Shown here one piece after another: positions 15,878-25,800 of a stretch of DNA of 37,180 bases (position 1 is its first letter; each line of letters begins with the position of its first letter). The stretch is taken from positions 1 to 37,180 of the forward strand of contig CAYPZL010000032.1 in NCBI GenBank assembly GCA_964415045.1, in the 5' to 3' direction. A model generated the notes under the pieces. The model searched no databases and had not been told where the DNA came from. It saw only the letters and a list, made by a program, of their open reading frames with translations. The translations under genes were made by a program, and so were the position numbers. The DNA is from CAYPZL01 sp964415045. GTDB taxonomy: Bacteria > Planctomycetota > Phycisphaerae > Sedimentisphaerales > Anaerobacaceae.

Positions 15878-17209
15878 TTAATCCAACCGCGCGAGCCTCG
15901 CCTCAAGATCGGGGACCGGCTTGAAATGCCACGTTCTTCCTACCTTCCGACTGGCAAGCAAACCGCGCTGCTGTAAATCGAGCAGATCGGTGCGCGCCGT
16001 CTGGTAGACTACGTTGTGGCTCATCTGGTGCGACTTGAACGTGTAACGCTGCTGCGGGTGGCGCAGGGCGTGAACGATCAAAGCCTGCTGGCGATGGTTC
16101 AGCACCGTGACGCCGCGGAGTCTCGTTTCGATGGTGTGCAACGCCGCGGTCTTGCGCTCGATGTACTCGTGCAGTTCCCTCATGGCCCGCCGGATGACAT
16201 CGAGCTGCTGGAGGATGAAGTAGGTCAGGTCATTGTCGTCCGTCTCGGTGAAGAGGAAAGCCCTTCCGTACTTGGCCGGAGCTTTCAGGAGGATTTGGGA
16301 GATGGAGACGAACTCGAAGAGCCAATACCTGTGCCGCAGCATCGACCAGTAGAACAGAGCTCGCGCGACGCGGCCGTTGCCGTCAACGAACGGGTGGTCG
16401 TAGGCCAGCCAGAAATGCAGGATGATCGACCGCAAGACCGGATGGAGAAACCTCTCCGGTGTTCTACCGTTGGCGAAGTCACACATGGCAGCCATTCTCT
16501 CTTCGAGTTGCTCGGCCGGCGGCGGGTTGTGAAAGACCTCGTTGTACATGTCAACGACCGCGATGCGCTCATTTGGCAGGCGCAATCGTCCCGTCTCCGA
16601 ATCGCTTTTTAAGGTCTTGGCTGTGATGATCTGGTGAATCTCAAGAATGAGTTCCTTGGAGAGCTTCTTGTCCTTGAGGGCTCCGACACGCTGCATAGTC
16701 CGGAAATTGTTGAGGATCATCTGCTCGTTATGGTCGCGCGGACGCCGTTGGGTCCGGATCATCTCCTTGGCGACCTCGCGTGTCGTTGCGGCTCCCTCAA
16801 GCTGGCTAGAGGTGATGGCTTCCTGGATGAGCGAGTTGACGCAGTACCGGTCTCTCGTCTCAGGGTTCGTGATCTGGTCCGGCATACCGATATGGCCCCC
16901 TGCACCTTGGTCGATCTTCTGGAGCATCTCAGGGATGGGATCGGCCATGGTGTAGGTGAATGCCTTGCCCTTGGCATCAGTAAGTGGAACCGGGCTGGAT
17001 TGCTGTTTTCGTTTGAGTTTCAAGGCCAACCACCATTCTTCACGCGAAAAACCCTCGGGCGGCGTATAGTACTGAAGGTTGTCCCAGTGGAAGTACTTGC
17101 CGGACGGGGAGATTCTCGCGCCGAGAGCGATAATCTGCATCAGCCGGCTAGGATCTTTGATGTCTCCTAACATGCGCTCAAAATCCGGTGGTGTTTTCGG
17201 CATCTTCAT
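15878..17209 (-). CDS. Class II Fic-domain protein (probable AMP-transferase) with C-terminal winged helix
   Basis: This 443-residue cytoplasmic protein carries the complete Fic active-site motif HPFVDGNGRVAR (His near residue 272), which transfers AMP or a related nucleotide group from a nucleotide to a hydroxyl on a target protein. Before it lies SSQLEGAATT (Glu near 138), the inhibitory alpha-helix motif of class II Fic proteins, so the enzyme is probably autoinhibited. The N-terminal region (PPEGFSREEWWLALKLKR) resembles the Fic_N/DUF4172-type extension, and the last 80 residues look like a winged-helix DNA-binding domain. No separate antitoxin gene is adjacent. The ATG at 17209 has only a weak GGA upstream. 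The upstream AT-rich heptamer cluster suggests autoregulation through the winged helix. The target is unknown. Confidence 0.93.
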   Translation of the reverse strand: MKMPKTPPDFERMLGDIKDPSRLMQIIALGARISPSGKYFHWDNLQYYTPPEGFSREEWWLALKLKRKQQSSPVPLTDAKGKAFTYTMADPIPEMLQKIDQGAGGHIGMPDQITNPETRDRYCVNSLIQEAITSSQLEGAATTREVAKEMIRTQRRPRDHNEQMILNNFRTMQRVGALKDKKLSKELILEIHQIITAKTLKSDSETGRLRLPNERIAVVDMYNEVFHNPPPAEQLEERMAAMCDFANGRTPERFLHPVLRSIILHFWLAYDHPFVDGNGRVARALFYWSMLRHRYWLFEFVSISQILLKAPAKYGRAFLFTETDDNDLTYFILQQLDVIRRAMRELHEYIERKTAALHTIETRLRGVTVLNHRQQALIVHALRHPQQRYTFKSHQMSHNVVYQTARTDLLDLQQRGLLASRKVGRTWHFKPVPDLEARLARLD

Positions 17210-17253
17210 CGCTTAGGTCCTTTTCGTACACCGATTTGCGCGTGTACTGATCA

Positions 17254-17340
17254 TATACTAAAATGTTCACTTTTAGTATATCGTCGTGACAGTTGAATCT
17301 AAATACTAATTTTGAATATTTTAGTATTCACTTAGTATTT
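17254..17340 (-). promoter_or_regulatory. AT-rich operator cluster upstream of the Fic gene
   Basis: TATACTAAAA (17254-17263) and TTTTAGTATA (17271-17280) form a perfect 10-bp inverted repeat with a 7-bp spacer. AAATACTAA (17301-17309) pairs with TTAGTATT (17321-17328) and again with TTAGTATTT (17332-17340). Altogether five copies of the heptamer TTAGTAT or its complement lie within 17255-17338. On the minus strand TATACT (17275-17280), a good -10 hexamer, sits inside the first inverted repeat, so a bound regulator would block it. The region starts 45 bp upstream of the fic ATG and is much richer in A+T than its surroundings. Confidence 0.65.
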
Positions 17341-17365
17341 CGGCGGCAGGCGTGTGGATGGCCGA

Positions 17366-17400
17366 TAAAAAACGCCCTGCCGTATGTGGGCAGGGCGTGT
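17366..17400 (-). terminator. Rho-independent terminator after the M20 dipeptidase gene
   Basis: ACGCCCTGCC (17372-17381) and GGCAGGGCGT (17389-17398) form a perfect 10-bp stem with a 7-nt loop. On the minus strand the stem runs straight into six T residues (17367-17372 read as complement). It lies about 50 bp beyond the stop codon of the dipeptidase gene and insulates the fic promoter region from it. Confidence 0.85.
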
Positions 17401-17447
17401 GTGTCTGATGAGTTGGTATCGCCGGCAGGCCGGTGACGGCGCAGCTT

Positions 17448-18803
17448 TTAGATTGTTCGGAGCAGGTGGGCGGCGGCTTTGGTTCCTTTAATGAAGCTGT
17501 CGAGGCTGAAGTGTTCGTTGGGGCTGTGGGGCCCGTCGCTGTCGAGGCCGAGGCCCATGAGCACGACGGGGCAGCCCAGGTGCTCGACGAAGGTGCTGAC
17601 GACCGGGATGGAGCCGCCACAGCGGATGAAGACGGGCTCGGCGCCGAAACCCTGGCGAAGCGCCTCTTCCGTGGCGCGGAAGGCCGGGTTGTTGACGTCG
17701 AACAACACCGGTGGGCACATCGCGAAGTCCGACATCTCCAGGCGCACGGTATCGGGGCAGACCGCGCGAATGTGCCCAGCGATTAGCTCGGCGATGCGGG
17801 ACGGGTCCTGGTGCGGGACGAGGCGGGCGCTGATCTTGGCGGTGGCCGAGGCCGGGATGATCGTCTTGGCGCCCTCTTCGGTATAGCCGCCGAAGATGCC
17901 GTTGATCTCGAAAGTGGGCCGCATCCAGATCCGCTCCAGCGTGCTAAAGCCCGCCTCGCCATGCGGACGGGCGACGTTCAACTCGCCAACGAAGGCCTGG
18001 TCGTCGAACGCCAGCTTGGCCATGCTCTCGGCTTCCCACTGCTCCAGGGGCGCCACGTCATCGTAGAAATGGGGGATCAGGACTTTGCCGTCGGGGGCGA
18101 CACAGCCGGCCAAGATCTGGGCGAGCACCATGGCGGGATTGGCGATTCCGCCTCCGTAGGCGCCGGAGTGCACGTCCTTGTCGGGCCCCTTCACGGTGAA
18201 TTCAAACGCGGCCATCCCGCGCAGGCCGTAGGTGATCGCGGGCGTCTTCTCGTCGTACATCGTGCTGTCGGAGACGACGACCACGTCGGGCTTGAGCTCG
18301 TCTTTGGCCTGGCGGACGTACCGCGCCAGGGCGTCGCCGCCCGATTCCTCCTCGCCCTCCAGCAGGAACAGCACCTCGCAGGGGAGCTCACCGTCGGTCT
18401 TGAGCAGGCTCTCGACGGCCTTGACGTGGGCGAAGACCTGCCCCTTGTCGTCGGTGGAGCCGCGTCCGTAGATGATGCCGTCCCGAATCGTCGGCTCGAA
18501 CGGCGGCGTCTGCCACTGATCCAGCGGGTCCTCGGGCTGCACGTCGTAGTGCCCGTAGACCATGACGCGCTTGGCGCTCTTGCCCCTGGCCTGCGCGCGG
18601 ACGATGGGCTGGCCCCCGGCGTCCACCAGCGAGGCCTCCAGGCCCAGCTTCTGAAAATGGACGACCAGCCACTCGGCACAGGCCTTCGTGTCGCCGTCGT
18701 GTTTGCTCTGGGCGCTGACCGACGGGAAGCGCATCAGCTCCTTCAATTCTTCGATGAAACGTTCGCGGTTTTCGTCTACGTAGGCCTCAATCTTCTCTGC
18801 CAT
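17448..18803 (-). CDS. M20-family metallo-dipeptidase
   Basis: The 451-residue cytoplasmic enzyme belongs to the M20 dipeptidase/carboxypeptidase family and should split dipeptides or short peptides with a two-zinc centre. Visible motifs are VYGHYDVQPEDP (zinc His), GRGSTDDKGQ (bridging Asp), EGEEESGG (general base and zinc Glu) and the C-terminal RCGGSIPV, followed later by GPHSPNEHF with the last His ligand. A dimerisation domain lies between (GPDKDVHSGAYGGGIANP). The start at 18803 was chosen because the protein there begins MAEKIEAYVDENRERF, as in relatives, with AGGAGA about 11 bases upstream; a longer frame upstream adds unlikely sequence. It lies 69 bp after the OPT transporter gene on the same strand, followed by a strong terminator. 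Its place suggests it finishes hydrolysis of imported peptides. Confidence 0.93.
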   Translation of the reverse strand: MAEKIEAYVDENRERFIEELKELMRFPSVSAQSKHDGDTKACAEWLVVHFQKLGLEASLVDAGGQPIVRAQARGKSAKRVMVYGHYDVQPEDPLDQWQTPPFEPTIRDGIIYGRGSTDDKGQVFAHVKAVESLLKTDGELPCEVLFLLEGEEESGGDALARYVRQAKDELKPDVVVVSDSTMYDEKTPAITYGLRGMAAFEFTVKGPDKDVHSGAYGGGIANPAMVLAQILAGCVAPDGKVLIPHFYDDVAPLEQWEAESMAKLAFDDQAFVGELNVARPHGEAGFSTLERIWMRPTFEINGIFGGYTEEGAKTIIPASATAKISARLVPHQDPSRIAELIAGHIRAVCPDTVRLEMSDFAMCPPVLFDVNNPAFRATEEALRQGFGAEPVFIRCGGSIPVVSTFVEHLGCPVVLMGLGLDSDGPHSPNEHFSLDSFIKGTKAAAHLLRTI

Positions 18804-18872
18804 GGTACTGCTTTCTCCTGTCAAAGCGGGCGCGCCCGTGACGGCGCACCCGGTTGCGATTATCATCCTGTA

Positions 18873-20951
18873 TTAGCTGGGTTTCTTCCTGACGGTGGTC
18901 AGATAGAGCCACACGACCACACCCGCCAGAAGCACGACGCCGAGAATTCCGCCGAATCGCATGGTGTCGCCGGTGTAGTGCTCGAAGAGCGGCAGCTCCA
19001 CGTCGAACTGCTTGAAGATCACAATGGGAATGGCGACGAGGATGCCCATAAGCGCTTCGCCGGTAATGAGGCCGGAAGCCATCAACAGGCCCCTGCGATC
19101 GGACGCCTCCACGTCGTGGGTGTCGCTATTCGCTCTCTTGTGGTATCGCTTGACGGCCAGGCTGATCAGACCGCCGACAAAGATCGGCACCGACAGCTCG
19201 AACGGCAGATAGAAGCCGATGGCCACGGCCAGGACCGGCGTTCGAAACGAGCTGTTGATGTGTTGCAGGTACGAATCGAGGGCGATAATCCCGATTGCGA
19301 TGACCACACCGATGCCGAAGAACGTCCACGGCAACCCTCCCTGGAACACACCCTGGGCCACGGAGGCCATCAAATTGGCCTGCGGTGAGGAGAGGGCGTT
19401 GTCCCCGGCCCCCTCCATGCCCCGAAAACCGTAGGCGTTTTGCAGCAGAATCAGCACGGGCCCGATGACCAGCGCAGCCGAAGCGGTCCCTAACATCTCC
19501 ATCACCTGCTGTTTCCAGGGGGTCGTGCCGACGAGCCGTCCACACTTGAGGTCCTGCATCACGTCTCCGGCGATGGCTGCGGCACAGCAGACGACACCGC
19601 CGATGATGATCGCCGCGGCCGGACCGCTTTCGGCCGCCTTGCCCATGAGCAACATCAACAGGAAGGCCGATACCAGCACCGTGGAAACCGTGACGCCCGA
19701 GATGGGATTGTTTGATGAGCCCACCATTCCTGCCATGTATCCGGCCACGGCAGCAAAAAGAAAACCGGTGCCAAGCATAACGACCGCCATAATGACAGAG
19801 ATGTGAATCTGCTGAACGTAATGTTGATAGAGCATGAACAAGGGGACGACGGAGCCGACAATCAGGAAAATGATCCACTTCATCGGCAGGTCCTTCTCCG
19901 TACGGTCCACTTCCGTGTGCCCGCCCGTGATTTCCTGATACGCCTTCAAGCCGCTGGTCACACCGCGGACCAGCGATTTCCGCAAGCAAAAGATGGTCCA
20001 CAACCCACCCACCAGCATGCCGCCGACGCCAATGAAGCGGGTCAACTTGCTCCAGATGCGCTCGGCGTACTCCAGGGCGGGTACAGGCGTACCCAACGTC
20101 TCTTTGACCTCGGCGTTGTGCGCCTCGGCCGCGGCGATCTCTTCCGCCGGAGCATTCGCGTCGACCGCCATATAGGACAGAGTGAAAACGTCCCACTTCT
20201 CGGGATCGCTGACCTCACCCTCGAGTTGGTAGACCGGCCGCTCGTTCTGAGAAGCCACGATGGGGATGGTGACGAGCCAGTTTGCGGCCCCACCCAGGAA
20301 GATCAAAACGGCGATGTTCAGCCCCACAATGTAACCGACGGAGAGAAGAGCGGGACTAAGATTGGATCCAAAGTAGGCAACGCTGCCGCGAACGTACCGG
20401 GCCCCGTCCAGGATGCTGGGCCAGATCCCCAGGAAGGTCGCCCCGACCTTGAACAAGCCTCCCACCGCCGCGGCTTTGACGATGTATATGATGCCGGACG
20501 AATCACTGCGCCCGGTCTCCAGCACCTTGGCGGTCGCGACACCTTCCGGGAACTTCAGGTCGCCTTCGACGATGAGCGAACGCCGCAACGGGATCGTGAA
20601 CAACACGCCCAGGAGCCCGCCGAAACCGGCGATGACCGCGACCCAGAAGTAATTGAATTCGTCCCAGAAGCCCAGCAGCAGCAAAGCCGGCAGGGTGAAG
20701 ATCACGCCGGCGGCCAGGGATTCGCCGGCCGAGGCGCAGGTGCCGACCAGGTTGCACTCCTGGATCGTACTGCCCTTGAAGAATCGCATGATCCCCAGCG
20801 CCATGACCGCCGCCGGAATGGCAGCCGAAACCGTCATCCCCGCAAACAGGCCCAGGTAGGCGTTGGCGGCCGAGAGGATCACGGCCAGCAGCACCCCGAA
20901 GAAGAGGACCCTGATCGTCAGTTCCTGTGGTGACTTGTTGCCATCACTCAT
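18873..20951 (-). CDS. OPT-family oligopeptide transporter
   Basis: This 692-residue inner-membrane protein has about 16 hydrophobic segments and bacterial OPT-family features: an N-terminal ANAYLGLFAGMTVSAAIPAAV, then TIQECNLVGTCASAGESLAAG, GDLKFPEGVATAKVLE, and a later ADVMQ-like AGDVMQDLKCGRLVG. The family imports peptides, and in some members metal chelates, with protons. It lies between a periplasmic-side lipoprotein peptidase gene and a dipeptidase gene on the same strand (gaps of 84 and 69 bp), which favours peptides as substrate. The ATG at 20951 has GGAG about ten bases upstream. Substrate specificity is inferred from context, not from sequence. Confidence 0.93.
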   Translation of the reverse strand: MSDGNKSPQELTIRVLFFGVLLAVILSAANAYLGLFAGMTVSAAIPAAVMALGIMRFFKGSTIQECNLVGTCASAGESLAAGVIFTLPALLLLGFWDEFNYFWVAVIAGFGGLLGVLFTIPLRRSLIVEGDLKFPEGVATAKVLETGRSDSSGIIYIVKAAAVGGLFKVGATFLGIWPSILDGARYVRGSVAYFGSNLSPALLSVGYIVGLNIAVLIFLGGAANWLVTIPIVASQNERPVYQLEGEVSDPEKWDVFTLSYMAVDANAPAEEIAAAEAHNAEVKETLGTPVPALEYAERIWSKLTRFIGVGGMLVGGLWTIFCLRKSLVRGVTSGLKAYQEITGGHTEVDRTEKDLPMKWIIFLIVGSVVPLFMLYQHYVQQIHISVIMAVVMLGTGFLFAAVAGYMAGMVGSSNNPISGVTVSTVLVSAFLLMLLMGKAAESGPAAAIIIGGVVCCAAAIAGDVMQDLKCGRLVGTTPWKQQVMEMLGTASAALVIGPVLILLQNAYGFRGMEGAGDNALSSPQANLMASVAQGVFQGGLPWTFFGIGVVIAIGIIALDSYLQHINSSFRTPVLAVAIGFYLPFELSVPIFVGGLISLAVKRYHKRANSDTHDVEASDRRGLLMASGLITGEALMGILVAIPIVIFKQFDVELPLFEHYTGDTMRFGGILGVVLLAGVVVWLYLTTVRKKPS

Positions 20952-21035
20952 AATACACCGTCTCCAGAAGAGTCACTTTCCATACAGACGCCAATCCGGG
21001 CACGGACCGTCGCGCCCCGGATGGCAATGCGCTCG

Positions 21036-22715
21036 TTATTGCACGAACTGATCCACGAAGTAGCGGGCCGTCAGCGGCTCGCCGGTCGCCCGCGCGATCA
21101 TTTCATTCCAATGGTACTTATCACCGGCCTCAAAGACGTTCTCCCTGAGGAACCGCCCGGCTTTTTCCCGGCCTACATAACTGACATCCTCGTCGGATGC
21201 AAGCTTCAGCACGTTTTGGACCAGGGCGTGGTGCAACTGGGAGGCGAGCAGCTCGCCAAGCATGTAGTTGTGATAGTAGCACGGGGCGGCGGAGAAATGG
21301 ATCTTGGCGGCCCAGTCGGGCTCGTCGCGGCCGACCGGTCGATTCACGAGCTGGTACTTCTCCACCATGTCCCACCACAGCTTGTTGAGGTCCTGATCGG
21401 GGTCGGCGTAAAGCTGCTTCTCGAAGTTGTACATGACCATGGCCCAGCGGGCGAAGATCAGTTGCTTGAGCTGGGCGTATTTGCCGCTGACCTTCTCGAT
21501 CTCGGCCCGCTGCTCGTCGGACAAACCGAGCATCTGCTGCATCCAGGCGGGGTTGCGGCTGAGCCGGCCGAAGAACATGGCGATCGCCTCGGTCGTGAAC
21601 GCGTGCGCGGGCTCGCGCAGGATGTACGGGGAATCGAAATCGAGATACTTGTCGTACACGCCGTGACCCAGCTCGTGCAGCAGGGTCTCCATCCAGGTCT
21701 CGTTGCTCTTGAGGTTGCACAGAATGCGCACGTCGCCGGCGCGGTCGATATGCGTGCAGAAGGCGTGGGGGTTCTTGCCCTCGCGCTCGTACAGGTCGCT
21801 TTTGGCCAGGATCGATTCCACCGGCAAGCCGACGCCCGCGTAGAACGTCTCGGCCAGCGCGCGGAGATCCTTGCCCTCGTAGTAGACGTCCAGGTCCAGC
21901 TCGTAGACCATCGGCGTTTCCTGGAAGAACGGGTCGTGATAATGCCAGGGCCGCAACTCGCCGACGGGCACGTTGCAGTTCTGCGCCAGGATGCGGTCGA
22001 GGTCGGCCTTGAGCCGGGCGAACGGCTCGTTCGTCAGCTCGTACAGCTCGGCGAAGATGCGGTCCAGCTCTTTGACGTTCTGCTCGCCCGTGGCCAGGCG
22101 GAGGGTGTGGAAGTTGTCGAAGCCCAGCTTGCGGGCCGCCTCGTTGCGCAGCTTGACCAGGCGAATCAAATCATCGGCCACCGCCGTGGCGACCTGCTTG
22201 CTCGCCAGCCAGGCCTTCTTGCGCCGGGCCGAATCCGTCTCGCTCTTGAGGATCGCTTTGATCTCGTTGTCGGTGACTTTCTCGCCGTCGATAGCGCCGC
22301 GGAACGTGCTGAAGTTCTTCTCGATCTCGGTGCTTAGCTCCACGATCTGCTTGAGCAGGTCCGGCTCGATCTGGTTGGCTAAGTAGCCGTCGTAAAGGAC
22401 CGTGAGCTGCCGCGCCAGCAGCGGGTCCTCAATCTGCCCGGACTCTTTGAGCCCCTTGAGGTAGGCGAACTCTGTCGGGTCGCTGTAAATCTTGCGAATC
22501 TGCAGCGTCACCTCGCTGGAGCGGTCGTACGCCTCCGGGGCACCGGTCGTGGCGGCGTCCCACCAGGCCAGGGCCGCCTCCTTCTCCAACGGCTTGATCT
22601 TCTCGACGTGTGACGTAACGAATTCCTGCAATTGGGTCTCCTTTGCATTGTGGGCGCAACCACAAACACCCATGCATACGACAAACACCAACACTATGGC
22701 ACGCACGTATTCCAT
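21036..22715 (-). CDS. M2-like zinc metallopeptidase lipoprotein
   Basis: The 559-residue product has a lipoprotein signal (hydrophobic IVLVFVVCMG, then VCGCAHN as a probable lipobox) and should be anchored outside the cytoplasm. The zinc site HELGHGVYDKY (first His near residue 346) is followed about 30 residues later by TTEAIAMFFG, which supplies the Glu ligand, as in peptidyl-dipeptidase M2/M3 families. The mostly helical sequence and length fit the M2 (ACE-like) group, which removes dipeptides from peptide C-termini. AGGGAG lies nine bases before the ATG. It lies between the tricorn-like protease and the OPT transporter, so it probably trims peptides before uptake. M3 membership cannot be fully excluded by eye. 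Confidence 0.88.
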   Translation of the reverse strand: MEYVRAIVLVFVVCMGVCGCAHNAKETQLQEFVTSHVEKIKPLEKEAALAWWDAATTGAPEAYDRSSEVTLQIRKIYSDPTEFAYLKGLKESGQIEDPLLARQLTVLYDGYLANQIEPDLLKQIVELSTEIEKNFSTFRGAIDGEKVTDNEIKAILKSETDSARRKKAWLASKQVATAVADDLIRLVKLRNEAARKLGFDNFHTLRLATGEQNVKELDRIFAELYELTNEPFARLKADLDRILAQNCNVPVGELRPWHYHDPFFQETPMVYELDLDVYYEGKDLRALAETFYAGVGLPVESILAKSDLYEREGKNPHAFCTHIDRAGDVRILCNLKSNETWMETLLHELGHGVYDKYLDFDSPYILREPAHAFTTEAIAMFFGRLSRNPAWMQQMLGLSDEQRAEIEKVSGKYAQLKQLIFARWAMVMYNFEKQLYADPDQDLNKLWWDMVEKYQLVNRPVGRDEPDWAAKIHFSAAPCYYHNYMLGELLASQLHHALVQNVLKLASDEDVSYVGREKAGRFLRENVFEAGDKYHWNEMIARATGEPLTARYFVDQFVQ

Positions 22716-22730
22716 TGTCCCAAACTCCCT

Positions 22731-22797
22731 TCGTAGGGTGTGCCCTGCACACCGACCTTATTCTCCGTTGTAATCGTAGGGTGTGCTCCGCACACCG
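22731..22797. repeat. Two copies of a GTAGGGTGTGC hairpin repeat
   Basis: TCGTAGGGTGTG...CACACCG occurs at 22731-22754 and 22774-22797. Each copy contains GGTGTGC and GCACACC separated by three bases (CCT or TCC), giving a 7-bp hairpin; the copies differ only in that loop. This resembles the GTAGGGTG-type dispersed intergenic repeats of many bacteria. They fill the gap between the tricorn gene and the downstream metallopeptidase gene. Confidence 0.7.
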
Positions 22798-22838
22798 TCT
22801 TCGTTTTCCTTTATCGGGACAGACCTCGATCGGTCCGG

Positions 22839-25800
22839 TCAATTCGCATTCGGGGAGCGGTCGGGATAAGGCGGTTTCTTCGGCCTCTCCGGCGGGTTCT
22901 TTTCCAGCAGCTTCAGCACCACCGCGATAGCGGTCTCGAGCTGCGGGTCACGCCCCGCGACCAGTTCGTGCGGCTCGTTTTCCACCTCGTAATCCGGCGC
23001 GACGCCGTAGCCTTCCACGTCCCAGCCACACTCGGGGAACCAGCATCCGGCGTTGGGCGAGGACATGTAGCCGCCGTCGATGAGACCCGGGTTGCCGAAC
23101 ATGCCCACGACGCCGCCCCAGGTGCGCTTGCCCACCAGCGGGCCCAGCCCGGTCTTGCGGAACAGGTAAGGGAACAGGTCGCCGCCGGAGCCGGCCCACT
23201 GGTTGATCAGCATGACCTTGGGACCGGGATTCGAGACCGCCGGCGCGCGCAGGTCGCGATGGTCCCGGCGCGACACGTAGCCGAGCGTCGGGCGGTTCAG
23301 CAGCTCGATGAAGCGGTCGGAATACTGGCCCCCGCTGTTGAACCGTTCGTCGATGATCAGGGCGTCCTTGTTCCACTGGGCCAGGAACTGGCGGACCAGC
23401 TCGTTCTGGCCTTGGGTGCCCGTATTGGGGACATAGATGTAGCCCACCCGCCCCTGCGTGGCCTCCTCGACCTTGCGCCGGTTGCCCTCGACCCAGGCGA
23501 GGTTGCGCAGCCGGGATTCGCTCGAGACCGGCTCGATCAGGATGTCGTTGGCGTCGTTGGGATCGGGGGTCCGGCCGACGGTCAATGTCACGACCTGGCC
23601 GGCCAGGCCCTGGAAGGCGGCCCAGGGGTCTTTCGAGGTGTCCAGCGGCCGGCCGTTGACGGCCAGCAGATAGTCGCCCTCGTTTACGTCGATACCGGGC
23701 GCTCGCAACGGAGAGCGCGGCTCGGCGTCCCACTTGCCGGCGGCGTAGATTTTGGCGATGCGATAGGCGTCGTTGTCTCGATCCAGCTCGAAATCGCAGC
23801 CCAGCAGGCCGACGTTCAGGCGCTCGGGCCCCTCCATGTCACCGCCGCCGACGTAGGCGTGCGAGACGTTCAGCTCGGCGATCATCTCCCCGATGATGTA
23901 GTTCAGGTCCTCGCGGTCCACGATATAGGGCAGCAGGACCTCGTAGCGTTTCCTCATGGCCTCCCAGTCCACGCCGTGCATGTAGGGATCGTAGAAGAAG
24001 TCCCGCTGGATGCGCCAGGCCTCGTGGAAGATCTGCCGCCACTCCTGCTGCGGGTCGATCCAGGCCTTGAGGCTGCCCGAGGCGATCTTGCCGTCGCCGA
24101 CCTTCTTGTTGGCGGCGACGTCGATGATGCCGTACGTGGATCGGGCCTTGTAGATGATCTTCTTGCCGTCAGCCGAGACGTTGTAGGCGTCGATCTTGTC
24201 GATGACGGTTTTTTCCTCGCGTTCCTTCAGGTCGTAATAGAGCAGCGTTCCGCCCGGCTCGCCCGGCTTGCGGGCCCCGGCGGGAAGGTAGCGAATGAAG
24301 AGCAGCTTGCCCTTGACCGCGTGCAGCCGGCCGATGTTCCCAGCACGCATCGGCAGCTTGACGACGCGGCCTTCGAAACCGGCAAAGTCGATCTCCACCG
24401 GCTCGACGTCCTTGTCCTTTTTGTCTTTCTTCGCTTTCTCGTCGGCCTCGTCGTTCTTTTCGTCTTTCGCCTTCTCCGCGTCCTTATCCTCGTCGTCGCT
24501 GTCGGCGGCGCCGTTGTCGTCCGCGTCCTCGGCCTTTTCCTCTTCCTTCTTTTCCTCCTTCTCCTCTTTGACTTCCTCTTCGTCGCTGCGCGGCGCCAGC
24601 GGCGAGGGCTCGTCGGCCTTCAGCGTCACCGCGAAGATCTGCGTGGTGTTCGGATAGATCCACGTCTCGTCGAGATCGCCGTAGACGGGGTTGAAAGCGC
24701 GGTTGGAGCGGAAGAACAGGTACTTGCCCTCGGCGTCGAAGACGGGCTGGTGGTCGTCGTAGTAATCGCTGGTGACCTGGCGGACGGTCCCGTCGTTGGC
24801 GTCGTAGATCATGATGTTGCCGTGACGGTTCGCGCCGTTTTTGGCGTAGGTGAGCCACCGACTGTCGGGTGAGAAGGAATAGGATTGCATCCTGCCCCAC
24901 TCGTCCTTGTCGACGAACTCGATTTTGCCGCTGTTGACGTCGGCGACATAGAGGCTCCCGGTCTTGTCGCTGAAGGCGATTTTCTTGCTGTCGGGCGACC
25001 AGACGCAGTCGTAGCGATAGACCGAGCCGCCCTCGGTGATCTGCTTTTCGTCGCCCTTGCCGTTGCCCGGGCGCAGGGTCAGCTCGTATTCTCCGCTGCG
25101 GTCGGAGAAGTAGGCGACGTGCTTGCCGTCGGGCGACCAGGCGGGATAGCGCTCGGCCACGCCGGAGGTGTTGGTCAGGTCGCGCGGGCTGCCGTGCTTG
25201 GCCGGCACGGTGAAGATCTCGCCCCGCGCCTCGAACAACGCCCGCTTGCCGCTCGGCGAAAGCGAGAAGCTCCCGATGCGACCGGAGACGTCCTTGAGCT
25301 CCGTGCGCACGTGCGGTAGATCGGCGGGGACCTTGATCTCCAGCGCCTGCGACGCGCCGCTGGCCAGATCAAGCAGGTGCAGGGCGCCGCCGTTCTCAAA
25401 GACGATGGCGTCCGGGCCGAGGCTGGGCCACTTCACGTCGTACTCGGTGAACTTCGTAACCTGCCGCGTCTGCTTGGTCCGCAGGTCGTAGGCCCAGATG
25501 TTGAGCTTCTGGTTCTCGTCGCGGTCCGAGAGGAAGTAGATCGTGTCCTCGCGCCACATGGGCACCGCGTCGGTGCCGGGAAAGTCGGTGAACTTCTCGG
25601 AGGTGTTGTTGATGAAGTCGTAGAGCCACAGGTCGCTGGCCATCCCGCCGCGATAGCGCTTCCAGTTGCGGGACTCGCGCGAGATGAACTGAAACGCGAT
25701 GCGCGTCCCGTCGGGGCTGAACGAGGCTAACTCGCCGTAGAACAGCGGCAGCGTCTCGGGCATGCCGCCTTCGATGGACTGCTTGAAGAACTGGTTGAAG

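Noticed and set aside
15878..17209. Fic gene as a two-gene toxin-antitoxin pair
   Set aside because: No small antitoxin gene is adjacent; the inhibitory motif is inside the protein, as in class II Fic proteins.
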